Notes: generated from the sequence alone by a model not told the origin. Positions 8,463-17,476 are shown, numbered from the stretch's first letter. The stretch is DNA of 64,000 bases from Cupriavidus necator A5-1 (GCF_000744095.1 NZ_JQLI01000004.1:427515-491514); one strand, 5' to 3'. Made by a program: numbers and translations.

Positions 8463-10388
8463 GGTCTTCCGCACTTTGTGTGACGGCTGCGTCGAGGGCT
8501 TGATCTCGGGCCGATCTGGCCCCATTTGATCGTTACAATGAGCCAAGTTCTCGGTGGGATCGATCAAATTCTCGCCCGTGTGGGTAAGCGCGTCGTCTCC
8601 AGCGACGCGCGACGGGAGACCATCACTGTCGAAGCCCGCAGTACGGTTCGCGCGGCACATTGTACTGCCTGCCGTCGTTGGAGTAACCGACTCCACGGCA
8701 GCTATGTGCGCAGTCTGGAAGAACGACCGATGCTCGAGCAGCGGGTCGTTCTCGCCGTTGAGGTGCGTCGCTTCAAGTGCGCGAACGCCGGCTGCCCCCG
8801 TTGTACGTTTGCCGAGAACATCCACGCCTTGGCCGGTCGGCATCAACGTCGAACGCGATCGCAGGCTCGGGCGTTGTACGCGCTGGGCCACGCCCTCGGT
8901 GGTGAGGCGGCAGCCCGGCTTGCTAACGCCTTGAGGTTGCGCACCAGTGCCGACACCGTGCTGCGGAAGTTGCGACGAACTCCTGGGCGCAAGCGCAAAC
9001 CACGACCGCGGGTCGTCGGCATCGATGACTGGGCGATCGCGCGGGTCACCAGTACGGCACGATCATCGTCGACCTGGAGCGACGTGAGCCGATCGAAGTG
9101 TTCGCCGGCAGGGAAACAACTGCGGTGGCCGCATGGATGCGTGCGCACCCATCGATCGAGATCGTCGCCAGGGACCGGGCCGGGGCCTACTCCGAGGCGG
9201 TCGACATCGCGCTGCCGGCAGCCAAGCAAGTCTCCGATCGATGGCATCTGCTGTGCAACCTGCGCGACAACGTCGAGAGGTTGCTGTACCGACTCGGGCC
9301 GCAACTGCGCCAAGCCGCGCAGCAAGGCGAGGTCGGTGGCGTGACCCTGGGCCGGCAGGGGTTGCTGAGCGGCACCTCACTGCGGTCATGGCAGCGCCTG
9401 AGCGATCAGCGACGCGCCACGCGGCTGGCGCTGTACGAGCGGGTGATGGCGCTACGCGCCCAGGGCGGCACGATGAAAGGAATCGGGCGCGAGCTCTCAA
9501 GCGACCATCGAACCGTGCGCAAGTTCATCACCGCGGGGGCCTTCCCCGAGCGCGCACCCAAGGCGCGGGGTCCGACGCCTTTGGATCCCTATCGCAGCTA
9601 TATCGAGGAACGAATCGCCCAGGGCTGTCGCTGTCCGAGACTGATCTGGCAAGAACTCAAGCAGCGAGGCTATACGGGCAGTCGCGCCGCCGTGCAGAAT
9701 TGCGTGGTCCGCCCCCTCTTTCCGCAGGGCAAGGTACCGCTTCTCCAGGCACCCGTGCGCACGATGCCGTGCCCGTCGGTCCGGCGCGTGTTCGGATGGC
9801 TTGTCGGATGGAGGAAGCTCGCCGTCGAGGAGCCCAGGAGCGCGGACCACGAGCGCTTCGTGCAGGCGCTGTACAAGATCGAACCCGTGGTGGGCGAGGT
9901 TCGCAGCCTCGCGCGGGAGTTTCTCGGGCTCATGCACCGGCGAAGTCCGTGGCAGTTCGATCGATGGTTGAAGAGTCTGTCGCGCTGCGACGCTGCGGAA
10001 ATGCGTAGGTTCGCGCAAAGCCTGCGCGCCGACTTACCGGCTGTGCGGGCGGCCTTCAGGCTGCCATGGAGCAATGGCCAGACCGAGGGTCACGTCAACC
10101 GGCTCAAGTTCCTCAAGCGCCAGATGTATGGCCGCGCGAACATCGAGCTTCTACGGCTGCGGGTATTGAAGCCAAACTGAACGACCGGCCTGCCTTGTCC
10201 TGCTGGACACGCTAGTCCGATCGCCATCGCAGGCGGGTGAGCTCGTGCGGCCGGCACGAGGCTGGCGGGCTCGCCCACGTTCGTCAACAAGCAGAAGATG
10301 GTGGTGGTGGGCGGTGGAGACGACGGCCGTTCCACGCTACAACATCCTCCACGCCAGTGCGCCCTCGTCACACAAAGTGCGGAAGACA
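8463..10388 (+). mobile_element. ISL3-family insertion sequence, near-complete
   Basis: A 1.9-kb element. The left end at 8463-8485 (GGTCTTCCGCACTTTGTGTG and three more bases) and the right end at 10366-10388 are inverted repeats matching at 22 of 23 positions. Between them lies one plus-strand ISL3 transposase gene with a frameshift. ISL3 elements usually make 8-bp target duplications; the left flank (ending AATGTG) and right flank (CAACTTTA) do not match, so DNA next to one end has been lost or rearranged. A 130-bp relic of the same right end lies at 49676-49805. Confidence 0.85.
8526..10180 (+). pseudogene. ISL3-family transposase, frameshifted
   Basis: Two frames overlap. The first, from 8526, carries the N-terminal zinc finger (CTACRRW ... 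CANAGCPRCTF) and the HTH-containing region up to VVGIDDWAIAR, where the first catalytic Asp sits. The second runs to 10180 with VDLERREPIEVF, the DRAGAYSEA catalytic Asp block, VSDRWHLLCNL and the C-terminal NRLKFLKRQMYGRANIELL typical of the family. Correct joining needs one extra G at about 9046-9050 (GCGCGGGTCACC). The whole protein would be about 550 residues, a normal ISL3 size. It probably cannot move itself, although the ends look intact and could be mobilised in trans. Confidence 0.85.
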
Positions 10389-10495
10389 CAACTTTACTTC
10401 GCTGAGTTAAATCATTGATTTCATTGATGTTACCTTCGGTTGCGATGCCGTTGTCATGCGAATTGACGTCATTGCTTCGGAATCAGTGACAACTT
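10389..10495 (+). repeat. 107-bp dispersed repeat, copy 1
   Basis: Runs from the right end of the ISL3 element to GTGACAACTT. It aligns without large gaps to 49556-49662, with shared blocks such as TTGATTTCATTGATGTT, GCCGTTGTCA, GCGAATTGACG and CATTGCTTCGGA. Differences are not biased to third codon positions in any frame I checked, so it is probably non-coding. It lies directly upstream of the LysR gene. Confidence 0.75.
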
Positions 10496-10572
10496 TCTAA
10501 CTTTCTTTTGGTCTACGTTACCCCGATACGGAGGCGCGTCCTTGGGCGATTGTGGTAGGCTCGCGCGCTGAT

Positions 10573-11502
10573 ATGGAACTCAGACACTTGCGCTACTTCA
10601 TTGCGGCGGCCGAGGAAGAGCACTTCGGCCGCGCGTCGGAGCGATTGCACATCACCCGCCCCGCCGTCTCGCAGATCATTGCCGATCTCGAGATTGAACT
10701 GGGCACGTCCCTGTTTGAGCGCCATGCACATCGCGTGACGCTTACTGCGGCGGGAAAGGCACTGTTGCCGCCGCTGCAGGCGATGATGAGCGACCTCGAT
10801 CAGGCGATTGCAATGGCCAGGCGGGTGGGTGAGGGGAAGTCCGGCGCGCTGAACATCGGCTACGGCTCGCTCACGCTCATGCATCCTCTGTTTCGGACTG
10901 CCGTGAAGGCATTCCATGATCGCTGCCCCGACATCACGCTGTCGCTGCTCGAGATTCCTAGCTCGGAGCAGCCGCGGGCGCTAGCCGAGGGCCGTATCCA
11001 CGCCGGCTTCATGCATTTCCGTCCTCGTTCGCCGACGCTGCGAAAGACCAAGCCGGGCAATGCGCTCGCACAGGAGGCGGCGGTGCTCGAGCGCCTCAAG
11101 ATCCAGACGGAGGGGCTCGGTCTTGTCGTGCCGCATGACCACCGCCTGGCGGGGCGGCGGTCCGTCTCATTGCGCGAACTGTCCGACGAGTCCTGGGTGG
11201 TCGTGCCCCAGTCGACTGTCAGCTTTGGCTATGGGCCGCTGTTCGCCTTGTGTCAAAAGGCCGGGTTTGAGCCGCGCATCGTGCAGCAAGTGACTTCTAT
11301 TACGAGCCTGCTCAACCTGGTTTCGGTGGGTGTCGGAATTGGTCTGTGCGTGACTGGTCCCGGGCTGGTTTTTCCGCCAAGCCTGTCCGTTCTGGGCATT
11401 AAGGGCGTCAATTACCCGATCAACTTCGCGTTGAGTTGGGTCAAAGGGCGCATGGAGCCGGTTCTCGAGCGCTTTGTGCAGACGGTGAAGGAACTGTCGT
11501 AG
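10573..11502 (+). CDS. LysR-family transcriptional regulator
   Basis: 309 residues. The start at 10573 gives the standard MELRHLRYF opening. Residues 1-60 are the winged HTH (FGRASERLHITRPAVSQIIADLE). Residues 90-300 form the periplasmic-binding-protein-like effector domain. It is closely related to the second LysR protein at 23980-24960: the first 40 residues are nearly the same, as are GYGPLFALCQ and the GVGIGL segment. It converges on the alicyclic acid operon with only 67 bases between the stop codons, so it is a candidate regulator of that operon although not divergent from it. Its upstream region is the 107-bp repeat and an IS end, so its native promoter may be lost. Confidence 0.93.
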   Translation: MELRHLRYFIAAAEEEHFGRASERLHITRPAVSQIIADLEIELGTSLFERHAHRVTLTAAGKALLPPLQAMMSDLDQAIAMARRVGEGKSGALNIGYGSLTLMHPLFRTAVKAFHDRCPDITLSLLEIPSSEQPRALAEGRIHAGFMHFRPRSPTLRKTKPGNALAQEAAVLERLKIQTEGLGLVVPHDHRLAGRRSVSLRELSDESWVVVPQSTVSFGYGPLFALCQKAGFEPRIVQQVTSITSLLNLVSVGVGIGLCVTGPGLVFPPSLSVLGIKGVNYPINFALSWVKGRMEPVLERFVQTVKELS

Positions 11503-11569
11503 CAGGATATCCCTCCCGCTTTGTACTCCGCTACTTTCACCGATCTGCGTCGCTTTCGTTCGTGGCTTG

Positions 11570-13108
11570 TCACGGACCCACGGCCAACAGCGACATTCCC
11601 AGAGCCGCGCGGCGCCACAGCCACGGGCTCGGGCGGTAGCGCATGTCGCTGGTGAGCGCTTCCATGTTGCGCAGCGTCTCCAGCACCAGCTGCGGACCGA
11701 CCGCGTCGCCCAGCGCCAGTGGACCCTTGGGATAGCCCAGGCCCAGGTTGACCGCCAGGTCGATGTCGGCCGGCGTGGCGATGCGCTGCTGCGCGATATC
11801 GCTGGCGATATTGATGATGCAGCAGAGCACGCGCTGTGCGACAAAGCCGGCCGAGTCGCGGATCACCGTGACCGGCACGCCGTCGCTGGCGAACAGCCCG
11901 TGCGCGGCATCACGCGCGGCGGCGCTGGTGGCCGGCGTGGTCATCAGCGTGCGGCGCTTGGTGGCCTCGAACGGCAGCAGCGTGTCGATGGCGACGGTAC
12001 GGGCCGGATCCAGGCCTTGTTGCAGCGCACTGGTGGTGGCGTCCAGGCCCAGCGGCGTCACGATGATCAGTGCGTCGGCCGAGGGCTTGTTGCCACCTTC
12101 CGGGGTCACACCCAGCGCGCCCAGCAGCCTGGTCACCATGGCATGGCCGCGCTCGCTGGCGTGGCTCACCCACACGCTCGACGGGCGCGCGGACGGCACC
12201 ACCGCGGCGCCGGGAACCTGCTTCTGGCCATCGGCGTAGCGGTAGAAACCGGCGCCGGCCTTGCGGCCGACCAGCCCGCCGACCGAGCGGATCGCGGTGA
12301 TCGGCGAGGGGCGGTAGCGCGGTTCCTGGTAGAACTGGTTGTAGATCGATTCCATCACCGGGTGCGACACGTCCAGCCCAGTCAGGTCCATCAGCTCGAA
12401 CGGCCCCATGCGGAAGCCGGCCTGCTCGCGCATGATGTTGTCGATGTCGGCAAACTCGGCCACGCCTTCCTGCGCGACCTTCAGGCCTTCGATATTCATG
12501 CCGCGGCCGGCATGGTTGACGATAAAGCCCGGCATGTCCTTGCAGCGCACCGGCGTATGACCCATGTGGCGCGACAGCGCCATCAGCGCGTCGCCCACCG
12601 CCGGGTTGCCCGACAGGCCGTCGATGACCTCGACCACCTTCATCAGCGGCACCGGGTTGAAGAAGTGATAGCCGGCGATGCGGCCCGGCTGCTTCGAACC
12701 CACGGCGATCGCGGTGATCGACAGCGAGGACGTGTTCGAGGCGATGATGGCGTCTTCGCGCAGCACGGCTTCGAGCTTGGCGATCAGGTCGCGCTTGACC
12801 TCCAGCTTCTCGACGATGGCTTCCAGCACCATGTCGCAGCCGGCCAGGTCTTCCAGCGCGCCGCAGGGCTTGACGCGGGCCAGCGTGGCCTCGGCGTCGG
12901 CGGCGCTGATCTTGCCCTTGTCGGCCAGCTTGCCCAGCGTATCCTGCAGGTACTGCCGCGCCGCGGCGACCGCCTGCGGGTTGGCGTCGTACAGGTTGAC
13001 GGTGAGGCCTGCCTGCGCGGCGATCTGCGCGATGCCGCGGCCCATGGCGCCGGTACCGACGATGCCCAGGTTGTCGATAGAAGTTGATGATGTAGCGAGA
13101 GAGTTCAT
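11570..13108 (-). CDS. 3-hydroxyacyl-CoA dehydrogenase, long fused form (PaaH/PaaC-like)
   Basis: 512 residues. Oxidises 3-hydroxyacyl-CoA to 3-oxoacyl-CoA with NAD+. The first 290 residues are a full HAD enzyme: GTGAMGRGIA nucleotide loop, SNTSSLSIT, catalytic HFFNPVPLMKVVEVI (His/Glu pair) and a C-terminal helical domain (GPFELMDLTGLD). Residues 300-510 add a second 3HCDH C-terminal domain, as in the phenylacetate-pathway enzymes. It is the last gene of the minus-strand operon, 45 bases after a truncated CoA-transferase relic. In an alicyclic pathway it would serve the beta-oxidation of pimelyl-CoA-type intermediates. The two halves match the two separate proteins encoded at 13901-14776 and 13243-13899. 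Confidence 0.9.
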   Translation of the reverse strand: MNSLATSSTSIDNLGIVGTGAMGRGIAQIAAQAGLTVNLYDANPQAVAAARQYLQDTLGKLADKGKISAADAEATLARVKPCGALEDLAGCDMVLEAIVEKLEVKRDLIAKLEAVLREDAIIASNTSSLSITAIAVGSKQPGRIAGYHFFNPVPLMKVVEVIDGLSGNPAVGDALMALSRHMGHTPVRCKDMPGFIVNHAGRGMNIEGLKVAQEGVAEFADIDNIMREQAGFRMGPFELMDLTGLDVSHPVMESIYNQFYQEPRYRPSPITAIRSVGGLVGRKAGAGFYRYADGQKQVPGAAVVPSARPSSVWVSHASERGHAMVTRLLGALGVTPEGGNKPSADALIIVTPLGLDATTSALQQGLDPARTVAIDTLLPFEATKRRTLMTTPATSAAARDAAHGLFASDGVPVTVIRDSAGFVAQRVLCCIINIASDIAQQRIATPADIDLAVNLGLGYPKGPLALGDAVGPQLVLETLRNMEALTSDMRYRPSPWLWRRAALGMSLLAVGP

Positions 13109-13153
13109 TTGGGCGGTTGGTTTCGCTTGACGCGAAGTTGTTGGGGCGTCGGG

Positions 13154-13246
13154 TTATGCGCGATGTACGGCGGCCACAATGCACCGCGGCCCGGGCAGCA
13201 AGGTGCTGAAATCCAGCACCTTCACCCCAGTCAGTGGTTGTGTCAT
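13154..13246 (-). pseudogene. CaiB/BaiF CoA-transferase, 30-residue N-terminal relic
   Basis: A 31-codon frame opens with MTQPLTGVKVLDFSTLLPGP, the characteristic N-terminus of class III CoA-transferases, and then ends after ten unrelated residues. Its ATG overlaps the stop of the preceding gene as ATGA, so it was translationally coupled within the operon. Nearly the whole gene (normally about 380-400 codons) is deleted between about 13187 and the next gene. The loss joins the operon's last dehydrogenase to the rest. Confidence 0.75.
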
Positions 13247-13899
13247 GACGTCCCCGCCTTGGCGCGTTCGGCAGCGACGCGGGCGCGGCGTGCAGGCGCG
13301 TAAGGTTCCTGGCCCAGCGCCTCGTACAGCGCCTGCGTCACAGCGTAGTGCTGCGCCAGCCCGGTGCGCTCGAGCAGCGAAATCGGGCCTTCCGGATACC
13401 CGAGGCCCAGGCACAGGGTCTTGTCCAGGTCCGCGGCGCTGGCCAGTTTTTCGTCCAGGCGCCGCAATGCCGCGTTGAAGTAGGGCCGGATCAGCCGGTC
13501 GACGATGCGGCCGGGAAAGTCATTGCAGACCGCCACCACCAGGCCGCTGGCCTGGAATGCCGCCTTGGCAGCCTCGATCGCTGTGGGATTCGTGCCCGGT
13601 TGCCGCACCAGTTCGACCAGCGGGCTGGGATCGGCATTGCCCAGCCGGAAGCGGGCGAAGCCAACGACATTCGACCCTTCCAGGCCGCGGCTCTCGCCCG
13701 TATGGACGCCCAGGCACTCGGTATCGAGCTCAATCGCCACAAAGGTCCGGGCCTCATGGCCGGTACCGCTGGTATAGGCTGCGCCAGCATTGGCGCCGAG
13801 GTAGACCAGGCCCTCGCCATCCGCAGTGGATTGTTCCACGAAGGCATGCGGGGCACGGAAAGAGCGGCTCTCGCCGGCACGTACGATCTCGTATCGCAT
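13243..13899 (-). CDS. stand-alone 3-hydroxyacyl-CoA dehydrogenase C-terminal-type protein
   Basis: 218 residues. It lacks the Rossmann NAD-binding motif. The first 90 residues are divergent and the rest is a 3HCDH C-terminal domain (GRIVDRLIRPYFNAALRRLDE, LGLGYPEGPISLLERTGL). It resembles the second half of the 512-residue enzyme at 11570-13108, as though the long form had been split here. Its ATG lies one base after the stop of the 291-residue dehydrogenase, so the two are tightly coupled and may form one complex. The start at 13899 was chosen for this coupling. Whether it is catalytic or only structural is unknown. Confidence 0.75.
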   Translation of the reverse strand: MRYEIVRAGESRSFRAPHAFVEQSTADGEGLVYLGANAGAAYTSGTGHEARTFVAIELDTECLGVHTGESRGLEGSNVVGFARFRLGNADPSPLVELVRQPGTNPTAIEAAKAAFQASGLVVAVCNDFPGRIVDRLIRPYFNAALRRLDEKLASAADLDKTLCLGLGYPEGPISLLERTGLAQHYAVTQALYEALGQEPYAPARRARVAAERAKAGTS

Positions 13900-13900
13900 A

Positions 13901-14776
13901 TCAGGCTCCGAACATCTTGGTATCGCCATAGACGTGAAAACCTCTGCCGGTCTTCTTGCCAAGGCGGTTGGCGGCGATCATGCGCCGTACCAGCGGTGGG
14001 CAGGCGGCGCGCGGCTCATGGGTCAGGCCATGCATGGCCTCGCACAGCAGCTTCTGGGTATCCATGCCGACCAGGTCGAGCAGCTCGAGCGGACCCATCG
14101 GATAGCCGAGCGCGGTCTTGATCGCCAGGTCGATATCGGCGGGCTCGGCCACGCCTTGCTCGACCAGCCTGATGGCGTCGTTGTTGAACGGGATCAGGAA
14201 GTAGTTGAGGATGAAGCCCGGCGTGTCCTGCGTGGTCACCGGCTTCTGTCCCATGGCTTCGGCAAAGGCCCAGGCACGCTGGAAGGTCTCGTCGGACGTG
14301 GCCAGCCCGGGGGACATCTCGATCAGCTTCATCAGTTGCGCCGGCAGGCAGAAGTGCATGCCGACGAAGCGGTCCGGCCGGCCGGAGCCGCCGGCGATCT
14401 CGGTGATGGAGATCGTGGAGGTGTTCGACGCAAAGATCGTGTGCTCGGGGCAGACCGGGTCGAGCGCCTGGAACAACTGGTGCTTGACCGCGAGATCCTC
14501 GAAGACGGCCTCGATGACGATGTCGCACTCTGCCAGGCTCGCCAGTTCGGGGGTGCCTTGCCACCGGCCCAGGGCGGCGGCGGCGGCGCCGGGCGGCAGC
14601 TTGCCGCGCTCCTCCGATTTCTTCAGGAAAGCCTCGGTCTGGCCTCTGGCGCGGTCAAGCGCTTCTTGCCTGGCATCGAACACGATGGTCCGAAATCCCG
14701 CGCGGGCCGCCACAATGGCGATCCCCGCCCCCATGGTGCCGGCGCCGGCCACGCCGACGGTTTGGATAGTTGTCAC
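13901..14776 (-). CDS. 3-hydroxybutyryl-CoA-type dehydrogenase
   Basis: 291 residues from a GTG with AGGAGA just upstream. Oxidises an L-3-hydroxyacyl-CoA with NAD+. The GAGTMGAGIAIVAARAG nucleotide loop is at residues 11-27 and SNTSTISIT follows. The catalytic region reads MHFCLPAQLMKLIEM: the His and Glu of the dyad are kept, but the usual HFFNP is HFCLP, so the conserved Asn and a Phe are replaced. This may signal an unusual substrate such as a cyclic or dicarboxylic acyl-CoA. It sits in the middle of the alicyclic acid operon, 9 bases after the acyl-CoA dehydrogenase gene. Confidence 0.88.
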   Translation of the reverse strand: MTTIQTVGVAGAGTMGAGIAIVAARAGFRTIVFDARQEALDRARGQTEAFLKKSEERGKLPPGAAAAALGRWQGTPELASLAECDIVIEAVFEDLAVKHQLFQALDPVCPEHTIFASNTSTISITEIAGGSGRPDRFVGMHFCLPAQLMKLIEMSPGLATSDETFQRAWAFAEAMGQKPVTTQDTPGFILNYFLIPFNNDAIRLVEQGVAEPADIDLAIKTALGYPMGPLELLDLVGMDTQKLLCEAMHGLTHEPRAACPPLVRRMIAANRLGKKTGRGFHVYGDTKMFGA

Positions 14777-14785
14777 CGTTGTCTC

Positions 14786-15952
14786 CTACTTCTTCAAGAA
14801 ACTGCGTCCGATCAGCTGGCGGTGCACCTGGTTCGTGCCCTCCCAGATCTGCGTGATCTTGGCGTCGCGCATCAGACGTTCGACGCGATAGTCGTTGCAG
14901 TACCCATAGCCACCCAGAAGCTGGACCGCATCCGTCGTGATCCGCATGGCGGCATCCGATGCGCGCTGCTTCAGCATCGAGGCCTCCACGCCGAAGTCCT
15001 TCTCGCCCGCGTCGACCATCTCGCCGACGCGCCACAGCCACGATTCGCACAGCGCCAGTTCCGAGGCGAGGTCGGCCAGCATGAACTGGATGCCCTGGAA
15101 TTCCAGGATCCGTTTGCCCGATTGCCGGCGTTCGTTGATGTACGCGACGGCATCCTCGAAGGCCGCGCGGGCGATGCCCAGCGCATGCGCCGCGACGCTG
15201 GGCCGCGAGCGGTTCAGCGAGCCGAACAGGATGCGCAGGCCATCCCCGGGATTGCCGATCAGGTTGGCGCGCGGCACGCGGCAGCCGTCGAAAGCCAGGC
15301 TGGCGGTGCTGGAGGCGCGTGTGCCCATCTTGTGCTCGGTGCCCAGCACGCGCAGCCCCTCGGTGCCTTTCTCCAGGATCAGCACCGAAATGGCTGCCTT
15401 CGGATCGCTCATCTCCGACCACTTGCCGAACAGCAAATACTGGTCGGCGACGTCGCCGTTGGTGATAAAGGTCTTGCCACCATTGATGACGATGTCGTCG
15501 CCGTCAGGGGTAAAGCTGGTTCGCATGCCGGTCGCGTCGGAGCCGGCCGACGGCTCGGTGATCGCCAGCGAAGCAAGGCCGCCTTCTGCAATTCGCGGCA
15601 GCAGACGGGCCTTCTGTTCCTCGCTGCCGTATTCGATCAGCGGCTTGATGGCATGGAAATTCGTCGCCCAGACGATGCCGGTCGATGCGCAAGCCTTGGA
15701 GATCTCCCGCACGCAAGCGAGGTAGCAGAGATAGGAGAGTTGCGCGCCGCCATAGGCGTCGGGAATGAACATCGCGTTCAGTCCCAGCGCGTTGATCGCC
15801 TGCACGTTCTCCCACGGGAAGGCGCCGGTGCGGTCATACTCGGCGGCGCGCGGTGCGATCTGCGTTTCACAGAGATCCTTGACGCTGTCCAGGATCATCC
15901 TCTCTTCGTCAGAGAGGGGCAGGCGGGCGTCCAGTCGTTCCAGAATGTTCAT
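14786..15952 (-). CDS. acyl-CoA dehydrogenase (candidate cyclohexanecarboxyl-CoA dehydrogenase)
   Basis: 388 residues from the ATG at 15952. FAD enzyme that introduces the alpha,beta double bond into an acyl-CoA and passes electrons to ETF. Marks are AITEPSAGSDATG (FAD and substrate loop), FITNGDVAD, LLGGYGYCNDYRVERLMRDAK and the catalytic-base motif IWEGTNQVHRQ with Glu near residue 371, as in short-chain enzymes. In the BadI/AliA gene context it is the best candidate for the step from cyclohexanecarboxyl-CoA to cyclohexene-carboxyl-CoA (AliB role). The family assignment is firm; the substrate is inferred from neighbours only. It lies 14 bases after the SDR gene. Confidence 0.85.
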   Translation of the reverse strand: MNILERLDARLPLSDEERMILDSVKDLCETQIAPRAAEYDRTGAFPWENVQAINALGLNAMFIPDAYGGAQLSYLCYLACVREISKACASTGIVWATNFHAIKPLIEYGSEEQKARLLPRIAEGGLASLAITEPSAGSDATGMRTSFTPDGDDIVINGGKTFITNGDVADQYLLFGKWSEMSDPKAAISVLILEKGTEGLRVLGTEHKMGTRASSTASLAFDGCRVPRANLIGNPGDGLRILFGSLNRSRPSVAAHALGIARAAFEDAVAYINERRQSGKRILEFQGIQFMLADLASELALCESWLWRVGEMVDAGEKDFGVEASMLKQRASDAAMRITTDAVQLLGGYGYCNDYRVERLMRDAKITQIWEGTNQVHRQLIGRSFLKK

Positions 15953-15966
15953 GTGTGCATCCTTGT

Positions 15967-16713
15967 TCAAAGGGCCATGCCCTGGCCGCCGTCGACATAG
16001 AGCGTTTCGCCGGTCAGGAAGCGTCCGGGCAGCTGGAACAGCATGGCGACGAGCCGGCCAATGTCGGCGGCTTGCCCCGGGCCGCCGGCCGGAATGCGCT
16101 TCTTCAGGAACGCTTGCAGCGCCTCGCCATTCAGCTCTTCGCGATTCAGGTCCGTCTCGATGTACCCGGGCGCGATATTGAGCACGCGGATGCCGTTGCG
16201 GGCCCATTCCACGGCAAGGCAGCGCGAGATCGCTCCCAGCGCGGCCTTGGAGGCACAGTAGGCGGCGTTCCCCTTGACGCCCAGCTTGTCGTAAAACGAT
16301 CCGATATTGACGATGAGCGATGAGCCGCTCTCGCACAGGTAGGGGTAGGCAGCCTGGCTGGCGAGCAGCACCGAGGTGGCATTGGTCGTCATCACCCGCT
16401 CGAAGTCTGCAATCGGGAACGTTGCGGACGCGCCTTGCAAATGAATGCCCGCGTTATTGACCAGGCCGACCACCGGCTTGCCGAACATCTCGGGCACCGC
16501 AGCGAATGCAGCCTGGACCGAGTCCGGGTCAGTGATATCGCAGCGCATGGCGCGCACCCGGCCTTGCGCTGCTTCGTCCAGCAGATCGGGAAGCTCCCCA
16601 GAGCGGGACAGGCACGCCACGTGCAAGCCGGCGCCGGCAAGGCTGGTTGAAATGGATGCGCCGATACCGCGGCTGCCGCCCGTCACGATGACCGTACCGT
16701 TGATCTCAGGCAT
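15967..16713 (-). CDS. short-chain dehydrogenase (BadH-like candidate, 2-hydroxycyclohexanecarboxyl-CoA dehydrogenase)
   Basis: 248 residues. Classical SDR: TGGSRGIG at 11-18 binds NAD(P), NNAG at 86-89, and catalytic Ser139, Tyr152 and Lys156 (SFYDKLGVKGNAAYCASK). The C-terminus ends YVDGGQGMAL as in FabG-type proteins. In the cyclohexanecarboxylate pathway known from Rhodopseudomonas palustris, BadH, an SDR, oxidises 2-hydroxycyclohexanecarboxyl-CoA to the 2-keto compound that BadI opens. The neighbours here supply BadI-, AliA- and crotonase-type proteins, which supports that role; a general 3-oxoacyl reductase remains possible. Its start overlaps the upstream crotonase gene by 8 bases. Confidence 0.75.
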   Translation of the reverse strand: MPEINGTVIVTGGSRGIGASISTSLAGAGLHVACLSRSGELPDLLDEAAQGRVRAMRCDITDPDSVQAAFAAVPEMFGKPVVGLVNNAGIHLQGASATFPIADFERVMTTNATSVLLASQAAYPYLCESGSSLIVNIGSFYDKLGVKGNAAYCASKAALGAISRCLAVEWARNGIRVLNIAPGYIETDLNREELNGEALQAFLKKRIPAGGPGQAADIGRLVAMLFQLPGRFLTGETLYVDGGQGMAL

Positions 16714-17476
16714 CTTTGAACTCCGGCGTGCGTTTTTGGAGGAATGCGCGCATGCCCTCGGCCGCATCGGCGGTCTGGTAGGCAAGGGTGGACAGGTCGG
16801 CTTCGATGTCCAGGCCCTCGTCCAGCGTGGTCGCCATGCCGCGTGCGACGGCCTCGCGGGCAAACAGCGATGCGCACCGGCTGTAGCTGACGAAATCGGC
16901 CATGAAGGCTTTGCCGAGTTCCTCCGGCTCGCCTTCCGGCACGACACGGTTGACCAGGCCCCAGCGCTCGGCCTCGATCGCATCGACCGTCCGCCCCGAC
17001 ATCACCAGCTCGGTGGCGCGCGCTTCGCCCACCAGGCGCGGCAGCCTCTGGGTGCCACCGTAGCCGGGAATCAGGCCAAGCTTGATCTCCGGCAGGCCCA
17101 TGCGCGCCTTGACGGTGGCGATGCGGAAGGTGCAGGCCATGGCCAGTTCAAGGCCGCCGCCGAAGGCGTAGCCATGCAGCACCGCCACGGACGGAATCCG
17201 CAGCGCGCCCAGCTTGGCAAAGGTGCGCTGGCCCAGTTGGGCGCCGACGCGCTGTGCCATCAGGTCCCTGTCCATCAGCTCCTTGATGTCGGCGCCGGCG
17301 CAGAAGGCCTTGGGGCCGGCGCCGGTGACGATGAGCGCGCGCGCGTCGGATGCGGCCACCTGGTCGAGGGTGTATGACAAGGCCTCGATCATCGTGAACT
17401 GCAGCGCGTTCAGTGCTTCGGGCCGGTTCAGGGTCAGGACCGCGTACGGGCCGGCATACTTGATGTCAATCGCCAT
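16706..17476 (-). CDS. enoyl-CoA hydratase (BadK-like candidate)
   Basis: 256 residues, the usual crotonase length. Adds water to an alpha,beta-unsaturated acyl-CoA. The oxyanion segment FCAGADIKEL is present, and both catalytic glutamates can be seen: FGGGLELAMAC and GLPEIKLGLIPGYGGTQRL. In the alicyclic pathway this would be the cyclohex-1-ene-1-carboxyl-CoA hydratase (BadK). Translation is coupled to the SDR gene by an 8-base overlap and the gene starts 2 bases after the ligase stop, so the three proteins are made together. The substrate is inferred from context. Confidence 0.82.
   Translation of the reverse strand: MAIDIKYAGPYAVLTLNRPEALNALQFTMIEALSYTLDQVAASDARALIVTGAGPKAFCAGADIKELMDRDLMAQRVGAQLGQRTFAKLGALRIPSVAVLHGYAFGGGLELAMACTFRIATVKARMGLPEIKLGLIPGYGGTQRLPRLVGEARATELVMSGRTVDAIEAERWGLVNRVVPEGEPEELGKAFMADFVSYSRCASLFAREAVARGMATTLDEGLDIEADLSTLAYQTADAAEGMRAFLQKRTPEFKDA

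Noticed and set aside
9046..9050. Programmed frameshift in the ISL3 transposase
   Set aside because: ISL3 transposases are normally made from one frame and no slippery A or T run is present; a lost G explains it better.
11567..13087. 506-codon plus-strand open frame
   Set aside because: Mirror of the 3-hydroxyacyl-CoA dehydrogenase gene; His/Arg/Gln-rich nonsense.
13826..16000. 724-codon plus-strand open frame over the dehydrogenase genes
   Set aside because: It is antisense to three real genes with clear catalytic motifs; its translation is Arg/His/Gly-rich with no domain, a common artefact of high-GC coding DNA.
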